64,000 bases of DNA, taken from positions 15,954,450 through 16,018,449 of the forward strand of contig NC_134029.1 of the NCBI RefSeq assembly GCF_964204645.1, written 5' to 3'. Position 1 is the stretch's first letter. The number at the start of each line of letters is the position of its first letter. Positions 1 to 10,300 of this stretch are shown in pieces. The notes beneath the pieces were generated by a model. The model was not told the DNA's origin, made no database searches, and saw only the letters and a program-made list of their open reading frames with translations. This DNA is from Tubulanus polymorphus. Lineage: Eukaryota; Nemertea; Palaeonemertea; Tubulaniformes; Tubulanidae. Both the position numbers and the translations under genes were made by a program.

Positions 1-621
1 AATGTGATTTTTATGCATGTTGGTAGCTAAAAGTCACAGAATAATGTCATTTCTATGCACGTAGCTTGGTAAAAGTCACAGATTATCCAAGGTGAATATT
101 GTGAAAAACGCCATGGAAAATGTGAAATTTTTGAAAACTATTCAAGTTTTTCAACATAAGAATATAGAAGTATTTTTATTGAATTTTGCTGTGAAATCAA
201 ATTTGGGGGGGGGGTTACCTGTTTACCTGTTACCAGGTATTGTACTACAAAAACAAATTTGTGATAGTATACAGTAGGCTAGATCCCAGTAGACCTACCG
301 ATGATTGCACCTTATCAGCTTATAAGGTTTAGCACATCAGTTATTATCCAAGAGTTTATACATAGACCACTTGTTATATAGGTACAAGCGTGGGGTGACA
401 TGGCCACCGTGACCAAGTCACCCCAAAACAAGTAATTTCTTGATTACATTAAAGTATAAAATACCTTGCAGAAGATTCAATTTCTAAATTATACGTCACT
501 AACTAACTAATTATAATGACACATAACAATTCAGTTCCAGTGCTCATGATTACAAGTTTTTCCTACCTTAATTCCTTGACTTCACAGCGTGAGTTTGCAG
601 TCCGCCATTTTGAATATCTTC

Positions 622-647
622 AAGTCACATGACTGGTCATGTGACTT
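622..647. repeat. Perfect short inverted repeat
   Basis: Two 12-bp arms (AAGTCACATGAC and its complement) are separated by 2 bp. It could form a hairpin. It is not inside any recognisable gene and its role is unknown. Confidence 0.7.
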
Positions 648-1593
648 CTTGACAATTATCAATTTATAATACAGTACGATCATGACAATAAAACTATATC
701 ACAAAGAAAATAATAAGCACAGTTTGATTTTTTGGGTCGTGCCTTCTTAATTTTTTATTGATTATGGTGGCCAAATCACCCCAATGGCCAAGTCACCCCA
801 CGTTACCTTACTTAGGTAAGGAGCGAAATAATATATAGATATCTTAGGAGACCATTTGAAATCATGAGTTTGTTGTGAAAATCTATTACTACAGTCTCGT
901 AGAGCATAGACACCAAGCCACGTGGCATTGGTATTTTAAGGGCTATTCAGTTTACTCCAAAACAAGTCAATGATTAACATTAAAAAAGCTTCATATCAAG
1001 GGTATGTTGCAGGACTCGTGACGCCCATGAATTATCATCCCATAATTACAATGAATCCAATTCTGCATATACGTTAGCACGACTGATTACTAATCCAAAT
1101 ATTGCATTACAAAAAAACAATTACGCAAAACGTCAAGTACTTACAGCATCTGAGACAGTTGCGCTTAAGTTAGCCTGTTAAGTTACGTGTTTGGCTGTCA
1201 ATGTTGAAAAAGCCTAATTTTAAACATACATTTGCGCACTGTGGTTTAATATTCCTGCAAGAATCCGCAAAGGAATTGAAGATCGTAGTGCCCAGTTCAT
1301 TCCACGAATAATAGCTGGAAAGAAAGTAATCAAAATAAATTGTCATGCACATTCAGTGTAAACCAGGCCATAACTAGCTGCTATTAAGGCATTCCACTGA
1401 CTGGCTCTACCCATTATATTTAGGGCCTAAATCTATTCTAGTCGCATACCCCAAAAAAGCTAGGCATTAAGTAAGTCGCCAACAATGATCATTGCTTCAC
1501 CGAGTAGGCCTACTCATTTGCCACCATACTCATATTATTAAAGAAATCATTTAATACATTCCCTGGTTAACGGATTCTCACCTTAAAATACAT

Positions 1594-1630
1594 CATAGAA
1601 CTATAACGGAATATCCGTTATAGTTCTATG
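1594..1630. repeat. Perfect 17-bp-arm palindrome
   Basis: Left arm 1594-1610 and right arm 1614-1630 are exact reverse complements with a 3-bp spacer (ATA). This could be the core of a small foldback element, but no flanking duplication was seen. Confidence 0.8.
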
Positions 1631-1950
1631 AATACATAAACTCCGCTGTCGTTGTCATCGATACGAGTCGTCAACTGAACGCGGAAGTAAAATTCCGTGT
1701 GGAAATTCCTACAATTTCTGTCCATATCACGTTGATTTGACCCCGAAATCTTCAGGAAATGTAGCCAACGTAAATTGATTTACGAATAGAATTAATCAAT
1801 TGACTCATTTTAGAAATCATGGTTTCGTGAAATTCATTAAAGTCCTAAAACTCGCGATAAATTTAAGCCGAAAATGATTTCAACCATCCACCATGTTGTT
1901 TCATTAATAAAACAATTGTTGCGCCGGCGCTGTACTGTGATTACGCATGG

Positions 1951-2022
1951 TTTCACTAGGATTCGAACCCTCGACCTCTCAGTTGGGAGTCAAACACCTT
2001 ATCCACCATGCCACAGGACAGG
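1951..2022 (-). ncRNA. tRNA-like remnant (tRNA pseudogene or head of a tRNA-derived SINE)
   Basis: On the minus strand there is a good Pol III A box (TGGCATGGTGG, 2003-2013) and a canonical B box (GGTTCGAATCC, 1959-1969) at tRNA-like spacing. The T-arm and anticodon stems pair poorly and the acceptor ends do not match, so this is unlikely to be a working tRNA. It is better read as a decayed tRNA copy or the 5' part of a SINE. The loop would present CCC, but no amino acid is assigned. Confidence 0.55.
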
Positions 2023-2299
2023 ATGCTGTTTTTATCGTTAGTGGGAGTACCCCACAGGGCGAGTCGCGATTGCTACTCTCATCCGGTGTTATCTTTCAGT
2101 AAGTAATTTTAAGTTTAAAATAGGACGGAGAGTGCATAGGTATAATCTACGCGGAGCGAATGCGTATTATATTACTATCAGAATTCTACATTTCAATTAG
2201 ACGCAGTTAGTTGTCGAATCTGATAGAAGATGAATTTTATGTGCGAAAAAAAGTGGAAAATATGTAAATAATAATAATAACAATCAACAGAATTACAAA

Positions 2300-2327
2300 A
2301 GGGTTTTCGACGAAAGTCAGAAACCCT
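2300..2327. repeat. Imperfect palindrome at left edge of element 1
   Basis: The segment runs AGGGTTTTC ... CAGAAACCCT and pairs imperfectly with itself. It abuts the point (2328) where homology to polB begins. A nearly identical palindrome lies at the outer edge of element 3 (39401-39432), and half of it lies near the edge of element 4 (42051-42060). It may mark an element terminus or a preferred breakpoint. Confidence 0.5.
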
Positions 2328-5284
2328 AATAAATGTATTTGATTTAATCAAATTACCAAATACAAAAGGTAACAATATAAAACATTATACATTAGAACCT
2401 TTATATCTATCAAAAGATTATGATTAAAATGGTGTTATAGATATACTATATTATGAAAATCATTATATGTGGATTAAACAAATCGATTTATTTTTTAAAT
2501 CAGAAAATGATTTTGATAATAAAATATACCTATGTAGAAAATGTTTACATAAATTCAGAACTGAAAGTGCATTATTAAATCATAAACAATTATGTGAAAA
2601 TCATGATTATTGTAAATTAGTTTTACCAAATGAAAATGATAAAATATTAGAATTCAAAAATATGATTACAAAAATAATGTTCCATTTGTCATATATGGAG
2701 ATTTTAAATCATTAAATAAAGAACTAACCGATCAAGATAGAAAAGAAATATATCATAAAAGAAAGAAATTAAATTCTAATGAAAATGATTTTTCAGATGA
2801 ACCACCAATAACAAATACTATTAAAAAGATTCATCAATCAGCTGCTGCTTTCGGGTTATATATTAAATCTGATTATCCAGAACTAATCAAAAGTGAATAT
2901 TATCATTATAGAAATGAAAATGTTATTAATCATTTTTGTGACTTATTAATTGAATATGAAATAAAATTTAATGAAAAGTTAAATAAAAATATAGAAATTA
3001 TAATGACAGAAGAAGATAAAGAAGCATTTGCGTTTGCAGTTAAATGTTATTATTGTGAAAAGATATTTAATTATAAAGATAAAAAAGTAAGAGACCATGA
3101 TGATTTGAACGGAAAGTTTAGAGGCGCTGCGCATGAGAATTGTAACTTACAAGCTAAGAAAATTAACTTTGTACCAGTTATATTTCATAATCTATCAGGA
3201 TGCACATTTATCTATCAAACAGCTATGCCATAAAATAGAAGAAATCAATAATGAAATAGAAAGATTAAATTCAAATAGATCAAAAGATAAAATACCAACT
3301 TATAAATTTAAAATGTTAGCTAGAACATCTGAGAATTGTATATCATTCCAATTTGGGTGTTTAAGATTTATAGATTCATATAGATTTTTAAATAGTTCAT
3401 TAGATAACTTATCAAAATCATTAGTTGATGATGAATTAAAAATATTAAAACAACACTACCCAAATAATGATGATTTTCAATTAATGAGATATAAAGGCGC
3501 GATTCCATATTCATTTTATAAATCACATAATGATTTCAATATAACTGAATTATTAAAAGAACAATTCTATGATGAATTAAAAAATGAATATGTTAAAGAT
3601 GAAGTCTATAATAGAACATTGAATATTTGGAATCATTTTGGAATGAAAAATCATGGGCAATTAGTAGATTTATATTTAAAATCAGATGTATTATTATTAA
3701 CCGATATATTTGAAAGGTTTTAGAGATGTAAACCTAAAATATTTTAACATTGATCCTTGTCATTGTTATTCAAGTCCAGGATTAACATGGGATTGTGGAT
3801 TAAAATTTACAGATATAAAAATGGATTTGTTAACAAATATAGATCAATTATTATTATTTGAAAAATCTATAAGAGGATGAGTTTCAGGTGTATTAGGGGA
3901 TAGATATTTCAATGTAAATGATAACCCTGGATATAAGTTATTATATATAGATGCAAATAATTTGTATGGTTGGGCAATGATGGAACCACAACCTTATGGA
4001 GTATTTGAAATAAGTGAAGTTTCACAACATGAAAATAATGATAAATTTGATTGGAAGAAAAGAATCCTAGATATTGCAGATGATTCAGTTACTGGTTACT
4101 TCTTTATTGTAGATTTAGAATATCCTGAACATATTAAATTTAAACTTAGAAATCTAGCATACTGTCCAGAACATAAAACTGTAACTCATGAAGAATTATC
4201 AAGTTATCAAAAAAGAATTAAACCCGAAAATCATATTCATACAGAAAAGTTAATGGTAACTCAAGAAGATAAATATAATTATGTAGTACATTATAGAATG
4301 TTAAAGTTTTATCTAAAACAAGGAATGATCCTAAAAAAAGTACATAGTTATATTTCATTTAGTCAATCTAAGTGGTTAGAAAAATATATATATTTTAACA
4401 CCAAACAGAGAACTGAAGCTAAAACTGATTTCGAGAAAGATTTCTTCAAGTTAATGAATAATGCATTCTATGGTAAGACTTGTGAAAATATTAGAAATAG
4501 AAATGATATTGAGTTAGTAAGTAATGGCAAAAGGATAAGGCATTTACAATCATATCCTAAGTTTTTAGGTAACAGAATATTTGATGAAAATTTAGCCGCA
4601 GTTAAAATGAGAAGAACATCAATGAAATTTAATAAACCAATCTATGTTGGAGCATCAGTTTTAGAATTATCAAAATTACTAATGTATGAATTCTATTATA
4701 ATGGTTTACAACCACATTTTGGAGAAAAACATATAGAAATCTTATATTTTGATACTGACAGTTACATATTAAAGATAAAAACTAATAACATAACAGATGA
4801 TTTAAAAACATTAAAACATCATTTTGATTTCAGTAATTATCCTAAAAATCATGAATTGTTTAGCAATGATAATAAAAAAGTTCCTGGTAAATTAAAAGAT
4901 GAATTAGGTGGTGAAGAAATGATTGAATTCATCGGTATTAGATCTAAAATGTATTCATATAAAACTAAAGAACATGAAGCTAAAAAGTTAAAAGGAATAA
5001 CCAAAAGTGTAGTAGAAAAGAATATTCATTTCAAAGATTACATCAATTGTATTTTCAATGAAGAAGTTAGAAAACATAAAATGAGATGTTTAAGATCTGA
5101 AGATCATGAAATGTTTATTGAAGAAATTGAAAAGATAAGTCTAAACCCATTTGATGAAAAAAGATATATTTTAGATGATGGAATTCATACAGTTGCTTAT
5201 GGTTGCAATTTTGATGAATACTTAAAATTTAAAAGAGAAGAAACAAAAGAGAACGAGATAATGAAAAGAAGTCTAACGTGTTAA
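2328..5284 (+). pseudogene. polB: Protein-primed DNA polymerase B, 5'-truncated and broken (element 1)
   Basis: This is a family B DNA polymerase of the protein-primed (DNA_pol_B_2) type that replicates Polintons. Visible parts in order are a Cys/His zinc-binding segment near 2530-2620, an HNH-like zinc insert (3045-3150), the Exo III region ending near 3715, and polymerase motif A (DANNLYGWAM, near 3950-3980). Motif B (NNAFYGKTCEN, near 4450-4485) and motif C (YFDTDSY, near 4745-4765) follow. Compared with element 5, the first several hundred codons are missing. Frameshifts occur near 2660, 3200 and 3720, and a TGA replaces a Gly codon near 3880. From 3962 to 5284 the frame is open for 440 codons and includes all three polymerase motifs. 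It is followed closely by the small gene at 5314. Confidence 0.95.
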
Positions 5285-5313
5285 TCAAATTTTAATAAAA
5301 ATATGTATTATAA

Positions 5314-5667
5314 ATGGAGAGTAAACAAGCAAACAGTGAGAACAACAAATTATTTTAGATAGAATAAAAGATACTTCAAAACGTCAAATCAGTAGATTAT
5401 AAATTTAAGAAGTTAAAAGAATTAATAATCCATAAGAAATATCTAATTACAAATATTGATACAGTTACTAACAAATATGGAGATAAATTAGTTATACACT
5501 TAGAATATGAAGGATTAAAAGGAAATAAATATAAATTCACAACATATTTACCCGATAGATTTCATAGATTATCAAGTGAAGACCTAGAAGAATTATGTTC
5601 TGGAGATTTCTATTTCGTATACAAAGGTAAGAATGAAAACGGACACCATGAAATAGATTTCGAATAA
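5314..5667 (+). pseudogene. Small conserved gene after polB, about 117 codons, broken
   Basis: This gene was found by comparison with 58921-59274 in element 5. It starts at a TATAAATG box 30 bp after the polB stop and ends in a short acidic tail. The first 30 codons carry a one-base deletion and a compensating insertion that create stops. From about codon 30 the frame is clean: a Lys-rich region, then beta-strand-like segments with a conserved Tyr-Leu-Pro-Asp and a Gly-Asp-Phe-Tyr. The family is not recognised. Its place next to polB would fit a replication accessory role such as single-strand DNA binding, but that is inference only. Confidence 0.6.
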
Positions 5668-5684
5668 GAAAATATGTAAAATAA

Positions 5685-6440
5685 ATGGTAGAATTAAAAG
5701 AATACAGAATATTTGTTGATTCTAGAAGACTTACAAATTATAAATCACATAGTTTACTAGTACAATTAGATAGAGAATTCAAGAATTGTGTTGATTTAAA
5801 ATTAGTTAATATAAGTTTATGTAATTCTTTTTATAATATATCGGATACAACTTTTGAACATAGAGGGTTTATGATTTATATGAGAAATAAAGATAAATGG
5901 TTTCATATATTTTTAAAACCAGGATTATATAATTTAGAATCATTAGCGCAGGAAATTAATAGAAGAGCTCGGTTGAAAATCGGGGGCACTTCTGTATTTG
6001 AAATTAAATTTAATAAAATTGATAGTACTAATAAAATTAGAATAAAGATATCTAATGAACAACATAAATTTATGGTAAACAAACCACTGGCTAAAATGTT
6101 AGGAATTAAACCGCTTACAGTTACTGGAAACGCAGAAGGCAGCTCAAATATAATACCTTTTACACACTTTTATATTTATTGCAATTTAATCGAGCCTACA
6201 AAAACTTTCGAAGCAACTAAAGAAACAATTTGTAGTTCTAGTATACTAAATATTTTACCATTAAAAAATGTCAAACAATTTGGAACTCAAATAAATCATA
6301 ATTTAACAGAATGTGATTTCAAACCATGCATTCCACATTTTAATAATTTTAGATTAGAAATTAGAAATCATAATGGATACTTAATTGATTTGAATAACTT
6401 TCCTGTAATTTATGAATTAGTTATAAGATGTAGAGAGTAA
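5685..6440 (+). CDS. Penton-like minor capsid protein (element 1), intact
   Basis: The frame is open for 251 codons, starting at AAATAAATG 17 bp after the previous stop. The pattern resembles the single-jelly-roll penton proteins of Polintons and related viruses. An N-terminal strand region contains Asn-Ser-Phe-Tyr-Asn-Ile, a middle Gly-Leu-Tyr-Asn-Leu-Glu precedes an Ile-Asn-Arg helix, and a Phe-Tyr-Ile-Tyr-Cys-Asn-Leu strand follows. The C-terminal strand contains Glu-Ile-Arg-Asn-His-Asn-Gly ending in an Ile-Arg-Cys. Homologs lie at 27456-28206 (broken) and 59289-60044 (intact), always just ahead of the small membrane genes. In the virion it would sit at the vertices. The capsid role rests on pattern and context, not a structure. 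Confidence 0.65.
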   Translation: MVELKEYRIFVDSRRLTNYKSHSLLVQLDREFKNCVDLKLVNISLCNSFYNISDTTFEHRGFMIYMRNKDKWFHIFLKPGLYNLESLAQEINRRARLKIGGTSVFEIKFNKIDSTNKIRIKISNEQHKFMVNKPLAKMLGIKPLTVTGNAEGSSNIIPFTHFYIYCNLIEPTKTFEATKETICSSSILNILPLKNVKQFGTQINHNLTECDFKPCIPHFNNFRLEIRNHNGYLIDLNNFPVIYELVIRCRE

Positions 6441-6459
6441 TTTTTTCACTATATAAATG
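6441..6459 (+). promoter_or_regulatory. T-run plus TAAATG start box
   Basis: TTTTTT is followed after a few bases by ATATAAATG, the start codon of the next gene. The same layout precedes most genes of the elements and resembles poxvirus-type late promoters. Confidence 0.5.
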
Positions 6460-6813
6460 AATATAACTGTTGGGCCGAGCATATGTTTTGGATTTGATTT
6501 TAAATGTGAGAAAGAAATGAAATTTAACATTACTGATGTAATTATACATATTAAAAATACTGCATTTTCTAATGAAACAAAATTTGAGTATGAAACAACA
6601 ATAGATAAAGAAACTTTAAATGTAGAAAAGATTACTAATTTAATTAGAGAATCTTTAAGATTTTATGAATTAGATGAAGATTTTATCATCGATGATATTA
6701 AAAAAATAATAATTGAAATATATACAAATGAAACTAGTAATGAAATAAATATTGAATTAATCATAAATAAGTTAACTAAATATTTTGATGATAGTAATTT
6801 TTTTGATAAATAA
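6457..6813 (+). CDS. Unknown acidic 118-residue protein
   Basis: It begins at a TATAAATG box 16 bp after the penton-like gene, and its stop codon directly abuts the next start (TAAATG). The protein is soluble-looking and acidic, with an N-terminal Ser-Ile-Cys-Phe-Gly-Phe-Asp-Phe and mostly helical Ile/Leu/Asn-rich sequence. There is no signal peptide or membrane span. Broken homologs lie in elements 2 (28229-28589) and 5 (60061-60402) at the same place. It is conserved in position, so it is a genuine gene of this element family, but no function is assigned. Confidence 0.75.
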   Translation: MNITVGPSICFGFDFKCEKEMKFNITDVIIHIKNTAFSNETKFEYETTIDKETLNVEKITNLIRESLRFYELDEDFIIDDIKKIIIEIYTNETSNEINIELIINKLTKYFDDSNFFDK

Positions 6814-7035
6814 ATGTGTGATAATAAGTGGATAATAACTGGATTATATGATGGATCATTACTATCAGTTGGAACTGTTGGTTATTCAATGGTATTAAAA
6901 AAAGTATTCAAAATGGGAAGTGTTAATGTTGATAGATTTGATATAAATGATATTCTAAAATTAACATTAGCAGTTACTTTATCTAATTTAACTATTGATT
7001 ATTTGGAAAAACAAAAATATATTCCTCCCATATAA
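6814..7035 (+). CDS. Small hydrophobic protein, 73 residues
   Basis: The start codon follows the previous stop without any gap, inside a TAAATAAATG box. The N-terminal half is hydrophobic (Leu-Tyr-Asp-Gly-Ser-Leu-Leu-Ser-Val-Gly), as is the stretch Lys-Leu-Thr-Leu-Ala-Val-Thr-Leu, and it ends in Tyr-Ile-Pro-Pro-Ile. Similar small hydrophobic proteins occur in structural clusters of Polinton-type elements of aquatic animals as far as I recall. It is likely a virion membrane or assembly factor, which is inference. Broken copies lie at 28590-28810 and 60404-60623. Confidence 0.7.
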   Translation: MCDNKWIITGLYDGSLLSVGTVGYSMVLKKVFKMGSVNVDRFDINDILKLTLAVTLSNLTIDYLEKQKYIPPI

Positions 7036-7059
7036 ATACATAATTATTTTACTAAATAA

Positions 7060-7476
7060 ATGGCGTCTGCAGTTATAACTATTATAGGATCGGCAATTGT
7101 TAACGCTTTAGCATTTACTGGTGGCGGTTATTTATTTAAACATATTGATAAAAATGGATCATTAACAGAACAAAAAAGACATAACTTAGCATTAGAGAAA
7201 TATAATAAAGCAGCAGAAGAATATAGAGAAAAAAGACAAAACTATATGGATTACATCAATAAAGAATTATATGATGAGAAGATTTCACATTTTCAATCAG
7301 TTGATGATGCAATGAGTTTATATAACGCAGTAACCAATAAAGAAAAATTACATCTACATAAACCTACAATATCAGATTATTATACCCCAAGTAAAGAACA
7401 ACAGAAATATGAAATAATATGGATTTTAGGCGGAACAGTTAATGTTATATTTGTTGCTTATAAGTTTACTAATTAG
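7060..7476 (+). CDS. Membrane protein with N- and C-terminal hydrophobic segments, 138 residues
   Basis: It starts in CTAAATAAATG after a T-rich spacer. Residues 1-25 form a Gly/Ala-rich hydrophobic segment with a Gly-Gly-Gly-Tyr motif. Residues 30-75 are a charged helix likely to be a coiled coil (Ala-Glu-Glu-Tyr-Arg-Glu-Lys-Arg). An Ile-Ser-Asp-Tyr-Tyr-Thr-Pro-Ser motif comes next, and the last 20 residues form a second membrane span. The architecture is recurrent in Polinton-type elements but has no known function. Related broken copies are at 28835-29260 and 60648-61069. Confidence 0.7.
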   Translation: MASAVITIIGSAIVNALAFTGGGYLFKHIDKNGSLTEQKRHNLALEKYNKAAEEYREKRQNYMDYINKELYDEKISHFQSVDDAMSLYNAVTNKEKLHLHKPTISDYYTPSKEQQKYEIIWILGGTVNVIFVAYKFTN

Positions 7477-7479
7477 TAA

Positions 7480-7498
7480 TTTTTTTGCTAAATAAATG
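7480..7498 (+). promoter_or_regulatory. T-run plus TAAATG start box
   Basis: A seven-T run is followed by GCTAAATAAATG, the start of the next gene. The same form is seen at 7043-7062, 7922-7940, 8761-8779 and 10282-10300. Confidence 0.5.
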
Positions 7499-7921
7499 GA
7501 TGATAATATTGATATTATTCCTCATGATATAAATAAAACTAAATTAAAAATATATTTAGAAAAACAAATATTAGAATTTGAAAGTGATTTAAAAGTTAAA
7601 AAGAAAAAATATTTAAAAAGTAAAATTATATATTATTTGATTATAAGTGTATCGGTTACAATTAGTTCTGTAATAACATTTCTAGCAATATTCAGCCCAT
7701 TAACACCTTTAGCTATATCAATTGGCGTATTAGGATTAAGTTCAAGTGTTTTAACTGGTATAAGTTCAAAATTAAATATAAAAAGTAATAAAGAAAGAAT
7801 TAAAACTAATATAAAAGAAATTAATAAATTAAAGAATACACTAGATTATATAATAAGTTTAAATGGTCATATAACAGTTGAAGAACAAGATAAATTATTA
7901 AAAGAATTAGTTTATTATTAA
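7496..7921 (+). CDS. Two-span membrane protein, 141 residues
   Basis: A short acidic N-terminus and a basic helix (residues 15-45, Lys-Val-Lys-Lys-Lys-Lys-Tyr) lead into two adjacent hydrophobic spans (about residues 46-95). The spans are joined by a turn containing Ser-Pro-Leu-Thr-Pro-Leu. A C-terminal helix with Glu-Ile-Asn-Lys-Leu-Lys-Asn-Thr-Leu-Asp-Tyr follows. The hairpin topology would fit a holin-like or virion membrane protein, but this is a guess. Homologs are at 29280-29714 and 61090-61529, both broken. It starts in a TAAATG box. Confidence 0.7.
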   Translation: MDDNIDIIPHDINKTKLKIYLEKQILEFESDLKVKKKKYLKSKIIYYLIISVSVTISSVITFLAIFSPLTPLAISIGVLGLSSSVLTGISSKLNIKSNKERIKTNIKEINKLKNTLDYIISLNGHITVEEQDKLLKELVYY

Positions 7922-7937
7922 TTTTTTAATTATATAA

Positions 7938-8754
7938 ATGGGGTTTCCAAAAGCTTTCCAATATAATAAATAAATTAAATATAATATTCCTGCAATAGAT
8001 TTTAAAAAAAATATTACATATAAAAATGTAGTTTTAAAATGGAAAATATATTTAATACATATGAAGTTACTTTTACTCGATATGAATATCATATATATAA
8101 AGTAAAATCTAATATGAAATATTGGCAGAACCAATTAGATTTTGCTGTTTATTGTGCAACAACTGCGGAATAAGTTGGAAAGATCATTTAAATAACTTAG
8201 ATGAAAATTTGAAGTATTCTGATTTAAAATTAATTCACACAATATTTAGATTTCACACATATTTTCAAATCAGAATAATATTAAATGAATTTGAATGTCC
8301 TTTACCCGGGTCTAAATATTTTAAAGAATTGGACAATAATATTAATCTATCTAAGTTTTATACAATATGTAATGAATTTAATATAAACATTAATTCCGAT
8401 TTTAGAGCGCATGGTAAATTGCAAGGTGTTGGTGAAGAGTATGAAATAAAAAGAATTGATTATATGCATAGAATTGGAGCTTATCATAATTATAAAATTG
8501 ATAATAATAATGGTTGGGTTTATTTCATTTTAGAAAATAGTGAAGGTTTTACTAAAGCTGGAATACAAAGAATAAATCAATCTATTAGAACTTATTTGAT
8601 ATGTATTTTAGGTGCGCAAGTTGAAACAAGATCGCCAATAGTTGGAAATGATAACACTTCATTCGATGCGCAGAAACAATTCAAAGTATTATTTGAAGAT
8701 TCCAATTTGAAGAACTTGTATAGGAATTGTAATCGGAGGAATATTATATTTTAA
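7938..8754 (+). pseudogene. Conserved structural-cluster protein (about 400 residues when whole), deleted and broken
   Basis: The gene starts at TATATAAATG like its homolog at 61546. An early stop and an internal loss remove part of the N-terminal region, and the main frame is open from about 8122. It contains a Cys-rich turn (near 8150-8170), a Phe-Arg-Phe-His-Thr-Tyr-Phe-Gln helix and a Cys-Pro-Leu-Pro-Gly-Ser-Lys-Tyr-Phe motif. Further on is a long stretch ending in Phe-Glu-Asp-Ser. After this a deletion of several hundred bases joins straight to the C-terminal codons that encode a membrane anchor in other copies. Homologs are at 44696-45893 and 61546-62886. Function is unknown. Confidence 0.7.
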
Positions 8755-8776
8755 ATTTTAATTTTTTATTATGTAA

Positions 8777-10257
8777 ATGGCAGAAGGTGGAGAAGATATT
8801 CCATTGGAAGGCATGGGGAATAATAATGAAGGATATATTGATGATGATTATAATGATGCAGGTGCTAATCTTAATGAAACTAATATTGATGATGATAATT
8901 CATCAGCGCGTAATTCTAATTTAGCAGATAGTGGTTCTAAAGCCCCATCAACAGATGAATATCTTAGAGGAGCTAAATCGAGAATATATACTGAAAATGA
9001 AAATCCAGGTTTATTAAAGAAAAATTTAGAATATCATGAATCTATGTTTAAATTCCAACCTGTATTTGAAATATCCGGATATAATATAAATGATAAAGAT
9101 GCTGGCCGTTTAGTAGAAAATTTAAAACTTTTAGATGGTGAATATTATTATAAATTGAAAGATGATTATTATATTAATATCTCTTATAGAAATCAAGACA
9201 AAATATTAGCGGAAAAAACTTTGGGAAAATTAGAACCAGATAGAATTAAAAGAATAAGTAATAGTAATGTAATAACTGATGTTACAAAACAAGAATTAAC
9301 TGATAAAAATAGAAGAGTATTTAAACAAAGAATTAATGAATTATTTGAAATAATCAAAAAGAAATCAGAAACAGAAACAACTGAACTGAACAGAATATAA
9401 CTTCCAAAACTAGTAAACCTAATTCAAGAGGAGTTCAAACTGAAAAACTTTTACCGAATGGATTAATTGATGCAACAGATCAAGAATTAGAAGATTTAAA
9501 TAATATATTTTCTGTTGAAGCAATTAGAGAAATTAAAAGTATAAGACTTGCATCTGATAAAATTGCGAATGATAAAAGTATAAGAGATTTTAAAATTAGA
9601 ACTTTAGAAAAAGATAGAACTGATAAAATTAAAGAAATAGAACAATTAAAATTAGATAGAGATAATAAAGTTATTGAAGAAATTGAATTTAAAAAAAGAA
9701 ATGCATATTTAGAAAAAGAAAAAGATGATTTAGAATATAACATAGAATTACAGAAAGAAGAAATTAAATTATTATTAAAATCATATGATTATAATATTAA
9801 AAGATTAAAAGTTATTTTTAAAGATTTGTTGATAAAACCAGATTCTAAAATATCATTGAAAGATAGAATAAGATTATTATTTAAGTTAGAAGAAATAACA
9901 ATTCTTTCAATTCTAACAGCTGTAACTATGGTATTCACAACAATTGGTTTAGTTATATCAAATTCATTGAAATATACTCCTACTCCCAATAAACCGGATA
10001 AACCCCCGAATGATAATAATTCTATACAAGATAAAGTTAAAGATGGTTTAAAGAAATTAGCAAAATATTTATGGGAACTATCTAAAAAATCTGCTGCAGC
10101 ATTGCCAGGAGTTATTGCATCAATTGTTGGTTTTATATTGAAATCTGCAGGAAACATTATTAACTTTGCTGCTGAACATATTATTTTATTTTTAATTACA
10201 GTTGTAAGTGCAATTATTTTTGGGTTAGTGAATATGATATCAAAAAATATCAAGTAA
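8777..10257 (+). pseudogene. Coiled-coil membrane protein, about 490 codons, one frameshift
   Basis: The first frame (8777-9400) starts at ATGTAAATGG and encodes a disordered acidic Asn/Asp-rich head (residues 1-60). A folded segment with Leu-Asp-Gly-Glu-Tyr-Tyr-Tyr follows. A two-base gain near 9385 shifts the frame. The second frame continues to 10257 with a long charged coiled coil (9540-9790), a pair of hydrophobic spans (9895-9970), a Pro/Asn linker and two C-terminal spans (10090-10240) containing Ala-Ala-Ala-Leu-Pro-Gly-Val-Ile-Ala. This head, coil and membrane layout recurs in elements 2, 4 and 5, always just before the major capsid gene. It is probably a virion or assembly membrane protein. 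Confidence 0.75.
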
Positions 10258-10281
10258 ACATGATAAAAAATAAATAATTAA

Positions 10282-10300
10282 TTTTTTTGTTAAATAAATG
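10282..10300 (+). promoter_or_regulatory. T-run plus TAAATG start box of the major capsid gene
   Basis: A run of seven T is followed by GTTAAATAAATG. An identical arrangement precedes the capsid gene of element 2 (near 30978-30996). Confidence 0.5.

Larger units (their letters stand above)
1..2299. other. Host-like flank, no gene recognised
   Basis: No reading frame here resembles a known protein, and the composition is less AT-rich than the transposon blocks to the right. It holds two perfect palindromes and one tRNA-like remnant, listed separately. A short phrase reading GGCCAAGTCACCCC or close to it occurs near 410-425 and again near 788-800, which may be a local duplication. Otherwise nothing can be supported. 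Confidence 0.6.

Noticed and set aside
1951-2022. Functional tRNA gene
   Set aside because: The A and B boxes are good, but the acceptor, anticodon and T stems do not pair properly.
6814-7035. Toxin-like or antimicrobial peptide gene
   Set aside because: It is hydrophobic and short, but its conserved place in the capsid cluster in three elements points to a structural or membrane role.
9480-9743. Minus-strand frames over the coiled-coil gene (also 9789-10253, 30210-30461, 43731-43991)
   Set aside because: They are antisense shadows of the coiled-coil and membrane-span codons and appear in each copy for that reason alone.
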